DNA from: JBLNDG01 sp050261415
GTDB lineage: Bacteria > Bacillota > Clostridia > Lutisporales > Lutisporaceae
Direction of reading: 5' to 3'
Assembly (NCBI GenBank): GCA_050261415.1
Contig: JBLNDG010000263.1
Coordinates: 1-25,110, forward strand
Length of the DNA: 25,110 nt
Under the pieces are notes generated by a model. That model made no database searches and had not been told where the DNA came from. It saw only the letters and a program-made list of their open reading frames with translations. The position numbers and the translations under genes are program-made. The stretch's first letter is position 1, and every line of letters begins with the position of its first letter. This document shows, one piece after another, positions 22,218 to 25,110 of this stretch.

Positions 22218-24446
22218 AATCAGCAAATTACTTTTTCCCCCGGCATAAAACAACACAAGCCGGTGCAAAGCCCTTGTGCAGGCAATATACAGAAGCTCCC
22301 TGTCAAGCTCGCCGTAGTAGTTCTCCCTGGATACATCATATACAATTACAGCATCAAATTCCAAGCCTTTTGCCATATATACCGGAATTATCATCACTCC
22401 GTCCTTAATATCCGCATCAGGGGAATCTATCAGGTTGATGCCGGCATAAGCCTTGAACCTGCCATAAAGCTTCCTCGATTCTTCAACGGTTTTACAAATA
22501 ACCGCTATTGTATTGTATCCTTCTCCGGTGAATCCCCTTATACTCTCTAAAATAGCAGCATCCATGCTTCCCATGCTTTTCTCACATATAACCAAAGGTT
22601 CTGCTTCATGCCTTTCAAAGCTGACACCACTCTGTTGAAGGCCATACAACCTTTGTGCAAAAGCAGTGATTTCATAAGAAGATCTATAGCTTTTTTCCAG
22701 GAACATATGAATCGATTTTCTCTTGTTCAGAATCTTATCAACAGTATCGTAAAAGGACAATTCAACATCCTTATCTATTGATTGACGGATATCCCCCAGT
22801 ACGGTAAAACGGCTCTCCCTGAACAGAAGCCTGAATACTTCATACTGCATGGGTGAGTAGTCCTGTGCCTCGTCAACAACAACCTGCCGTATCGCCGGAA
22901 ACAAATCACTTCCTTCAAGCTTCAGCTTGAGAAACATCAGGGGAGCACAATCCTCATACGGGATACTGCCGATCTGAAGGTTATTCCTTGTGGTTTCTAT
23001 GAGTTTACTTATACCCGAGGGAAGTGTAATGTCCTGGGCTAATTTCTCCAAAAGGTCTTCCTCAGTAAATAATGTGCTGTAAACCTTCATATAATCTATT
23101 TCTGTAAATTTTCTAAGCCTTTTCATGAGCATTCCGGATTCTTTAATGGATAAAAGTCGGCTGAAAGGTTTTATATCAAAATCATGGCCCTCCATCTTCT
23201 GGACGCGTTTTTCAATCTTCTCCAGCCTTTTCTTCTGCATGGGATGGATTTTATCCAATACAATGTCTTCAAGCCTTTTTAGCCTTTTTGCCAAGGGCCA
23301 TTCCAATTTTTCACCAATAAATTTATTCTTTAGTATTTGTTTGGTTTCTATTATCTTGCCATCATAATATACATCCCCAAAATTGATTAGTTTATGTCCA
23401 TAGTACAGCACCAGCCTATCCAGGATCTGTCCGAACTCTCTTGAACCCTTGAATTCGGTCCATGACTTTTTCCGGTTTAGGGTGTCCGGGCTCTTACAAT
23501 TGATTAAAGCTTCCAGATATTCGTTTCTTTTTTCAAACTGTATTTTGTCTCCCAGCAGCCTTTCACTGAGATTGTCAAAGGTTGACTCTTCTACATTTTC
23601 TTCCCCAAGCTCCGGAATTACAGCAGAAATGTATTTCCCGAAGATTTCATTCGGGGAAATAATGAGAATATTGTTTGAGCCCAATTTTGTATTCATACTA
23701 TGATATAGCAGAAAAGCTATTCGGTGCAGTGCGACAGAGGTTTTCCCGCTGCCTGCTGCACCTTGTACAATTAGGAGTTCATTCCCGGTATCCCTTATAA
23801 TGGCATTCTGTTCTCTTTGGATAGTCTCCACGATATTCCTCATCCTGACTGATGAAGTACGGCTTAATGCCTGCCGAAGGATTTCATCATCAATTGTCAG
23901 ATTGCTATCGAAAAAATAAATAAGCTCCCCATCCTGAATCTTATATTGCCTTTTTAAAAGCACTTCCCCGGCCGCTGTGCCTTTTGGTGTCTGATAAGCG
24001 GCACGGCCCAGTTCATATTCATAATATATGCTTGAGACAGGGGCCCTCCAATCATATACAACTATATCCCGGGACCCCGAGTCAATTACGTTGTGAATAC
24101 CTATATAGAACTTTTCCTGCCCTTCGAAACCGTCTTCGGCAAAATCAAACCTTCCAAAATAAGGGGAGGATAAAACTCTTTTATATTTTTCAATTTGTTT
24201 GAGAGTACTACCGTAACTGGCTGTCTGACTGCTTAAGGTGGCAAGATATTGATTTATTTCCGTCATTTTTTCAAAATCGGTTGAGAAGTGGACTGTATTA
24301 TCCCACATCTCCTTTCTCATTTTCAAAAGGTCGCCTTTTCTCTCGGATAGCAGTGTAAGCTCCTGTTCAAGCTCCCGTCTGACTATTTCAAGCGTTCTGG
24401 CCAAATACTCCTTTTCTTCGTGTAAGTTTTCCTGATAAACGTCCAA
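22206..24446 (-). CDS. helD: HelD-like superfamily 1 ATPase (RNA polymerase recycling factor)
   Basis: This 746-residue protein has an N-terminal coiled coil (about 1-50: NLHEEKEYLARTLEIVRRE), Walker A GAAGSGKT (229-236), a Walker B variant VVVDEAQDYS, GDIRQSID, SYRSSYEIT, and the late LLYIACTRALHRL of UvrD-type helicases. HelD proteins insert arms into RNA polymerase and eject it from DNA; the actinobacterial relative HelR protects against rifamycins. The YDWRAPVSSIYYE segment is typical of the family. The frame is open to 24530, inside the upstream regulator gene. I prefer TTG 24446, because AAGGAG lies 7 nt before it and the overlap is then replaced by a 34-bp gap. Co-transcribed with a TetR gene. 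An exact role in stress or drug response is inferred. Confidence 0.9.
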   Translation of the reverse strand: MDVYQENLHEEKEYLARTLEIVRRELEQELTLLSERKGDLLKMRKEMWDNTVHFSTDFEKMTEINQYLATLSSQTASYGSTLKQIEKYKRVLSSPYFGRFDFAEDGFEGQEKFYIGIHNVIDSGSRDIVVYDWRAPVSSIYYEYELGRAAYQTPKGTAAGEVLLKRQYKIQDGELIYFFDSNLTIDDEILRQALSRTSSVRMRNIVETIQREQNAIIRDTGNELLIVQGAAGSGKTSVALHRIAFLLYHSMNTKLGSNNILIISPNEIFGKYISAVIPELGEENVEESTFDNLSERLLGDKIQFEKRNEYLEALINCKSPDTLNRKKSWTEFKGSREFGQILDRLVLYYGHKLINFGDVYYDGKIIETKQILKNKFIGEKLEWPLAKRLKRLEDIVLDKIHPMQKKRLEKIEKRVQKMEGHDFDIKPFSRLLSIKESGMLMKRLRKFTEIDYMKVYSTLFTEEDLLEKLAQDITLPSGISKLIETTRNNLQIGSIPYEDCAPLMFLKLKLEGSDLFPAIRQVVVDEAQDYSPMQYEVFRLLFRESRFTVLGDIRQSIDKDVELSFYDTVDKILNKRKSIHMFLEKSYRSSYEITAFAQRLYGLQQSGVSFERHEAEPLVICEKSMGSMDAAILESIRGFTGEGYNTIAVICKTVEESRKLYGRFKAYAGINLIDSPDADIKDGVMIIPVYMAKGLEFDAVIVYDVSRENYYGELDRELLYIACTRALHRLVLFYAGGKSNLLIKDR

Positions 24447-24480
24447 ATAATCACTCCTTAAGCAAGCATAATAGGTTTTA

Positions 24481-25092
24481 TTAGCGAAACAGATTTGTAA
24501 TTCCGAACAGGTGGTAGGAGTTTGCAGCACTTAGGCACTGCTTTACTTCCTTAATATTTTCTACCTGCTCCAATATGCTCAAGATCATATTAATAAGATT
24601 TTCATATATAATTCTCAGAAACATATCTTTTCTGTTTTCATCCGGCAACCCGCCAAACTGTACAGTATAGTCCTCCCTGACTGTTTTCAGAAGAAATTCA
24701 ATCAGATCTTCCTTCGCACCTTCGTACCTGGTTCCACCGCTTTTCTTAAAGACAGCTATAATACGCTCGCGGTTTTTCACCATAAACTCAATTACCTCAT
24801 CGTTTATGAGCCACAATTCCTTCGATTGTTCCATAAGTCCAGGCTTATTTCCCCTGGCAGCGGAAATTTTCTCCAGAAGCAGTTTTTTCATATCTTCCTT
24901 AAAACTATACGGGATATTTGCATAGAATATGTCATCCTTGCTTTTATAGTACCTGTATATATTCCCAATTGATATGCCAGCTTCTGCGCCTATATCTGAA
25001 ATCTTAGTACCGTGATACCCTTTTTCTGCAAATACCCTTAGAGCTGCAGAGTTTATCTTCTCCCTTATTTCGTCTTTTTTATATTGAGCCAC
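24481..25092 (-). CDS. TetR/AcrR family transcriptional regulator
   Basis: This 203-residue dimeric repressor has an N-terminal helix-turn-helix (about 10-55: INSAALRVFAEKGYHGTKISDIGAEAGISIGNIYRYYKSKDDIF in pieces) and a divergent all-helical ligand domain. It starts at GTG 25092, with GGGGTGAG a few bases upstream; the window ends 18 bp further on, so its promoter and operator are not visible. It lies 34 bp before the HelD-like gene on the same strand and probably controls both. The ligand is unknown. HTH content and length are typical. Confidence 0.92.
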   Translation of the reverse strand: MAQYKKDEIREKINSAALRVFAEKGYHGTKISDIGAEAGISIGNIYRYYKSKDDIFYANIPYSFKEDMKKLLLEKISAARGNKPGLMEQSKELWLINDEVIEFMVKNRERIIAVFKKSGGTRYEGAKEDLIEFLLKTVREDYTVQFGGLPDENRKDMFLRIIYENLINMILSILEQVENIKEVKQCLSAANSYHLFGITNLFR

Positions 25093-25110
25093 GCTTTCTC
25101 ACCCCAATAG

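Noticed and set aside
1..25110. Mobile element, CRISPR array or phage remnant
   Set aside because: No transposase, integrase, terminal repeats or regularly spaced repeats were seen; all genes look like stable chromosomal genes.

Overview
The window looks like chromosome of an anaerobic, spore-forming member of the Clostridia. The evidence is a tricistronic-type spore germinant receptor operon, a tungsten-type aldehyde:ferredoxin oxidoreductase with its polyferredoxin, an exported protein with S-layer homology repeats, strong GGAGG ribosome binding sites, several TTG/GTG starts, and A+T-rich sigma-A promoters and intrinsic terminators. Almost everything is on the minus strand; only the MATE exporter (6610-7977) is on the plus strand. 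I saw no rRNA, tRNA, insertion sequence, CRISPR array or prophage gene.

Layout. 1-1339: 5' part of a type II NADH dehydrogenase running off the left edge, with a 27-bp palindrome at its promoter. 1526-3837: a DUF2461 protein, an AlkA-like DNA glycosylase and a DegV lipid-binding protein, possibly co-transcribed. 4039-6428: a Crp/Fnr-type regulator downstream of a major-facilitator exporter; the exporter is preceded by a long regulatory leader with its own promoter, a 27-codon peptide and an intrinsic terminator. 6610-7977: divergent MATE exporter. 8048-10324: polyferredoxin and aldehyde oxidoreductase operon. 10313-11382: metallo-beta-lactamase-fold hydrolase with a very strong hairpin just before its ribosome binding site. 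11405-13797: YcdB/YcdC-type exported protein with S-layer homology repeats. 13830-15385: second major-facilitator exporter (DHA3-like), again behind a leader with its own promoter, a 14-codon peptide and two tandem intrinsic terminators. 15419-17981: stand-alone B3/B4 tRNA-editing-like domain and a DbpA-like DEAD-box RNA helicase. 18009-22058: germinant receptor operon in the order A, C, small two-helix protein, B. 22206-25092: TetR regulator followed by a HelD-like RNA polymerase-associated ATPase.

The most interesting content is the pair of leaders at 6068-6428 and 15119-15385. Each has a near-consensus promoter, a short ORF with a good Shine-Dalgarno, and a duplicated hairpin in which the 3' arm of the first copy can pair with the 5' arm of the second instead. 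Pairing within each copy gives an intrinsic terminator before the exporter; pairing between copies would prevent it. This is the logic of leader-peptide attenuation known for some antibiotic resistance genes, here found independently in front of two different exporters. With the MATE exporter and the TetR/HelD pair (HelD relatives include proteins that protect RNA polymerase from rifamycins), the window may carry an inducible chromosomal antibiotic-response repertoire. The pairing was worked out by eye, and no inducer can be named from sequence.
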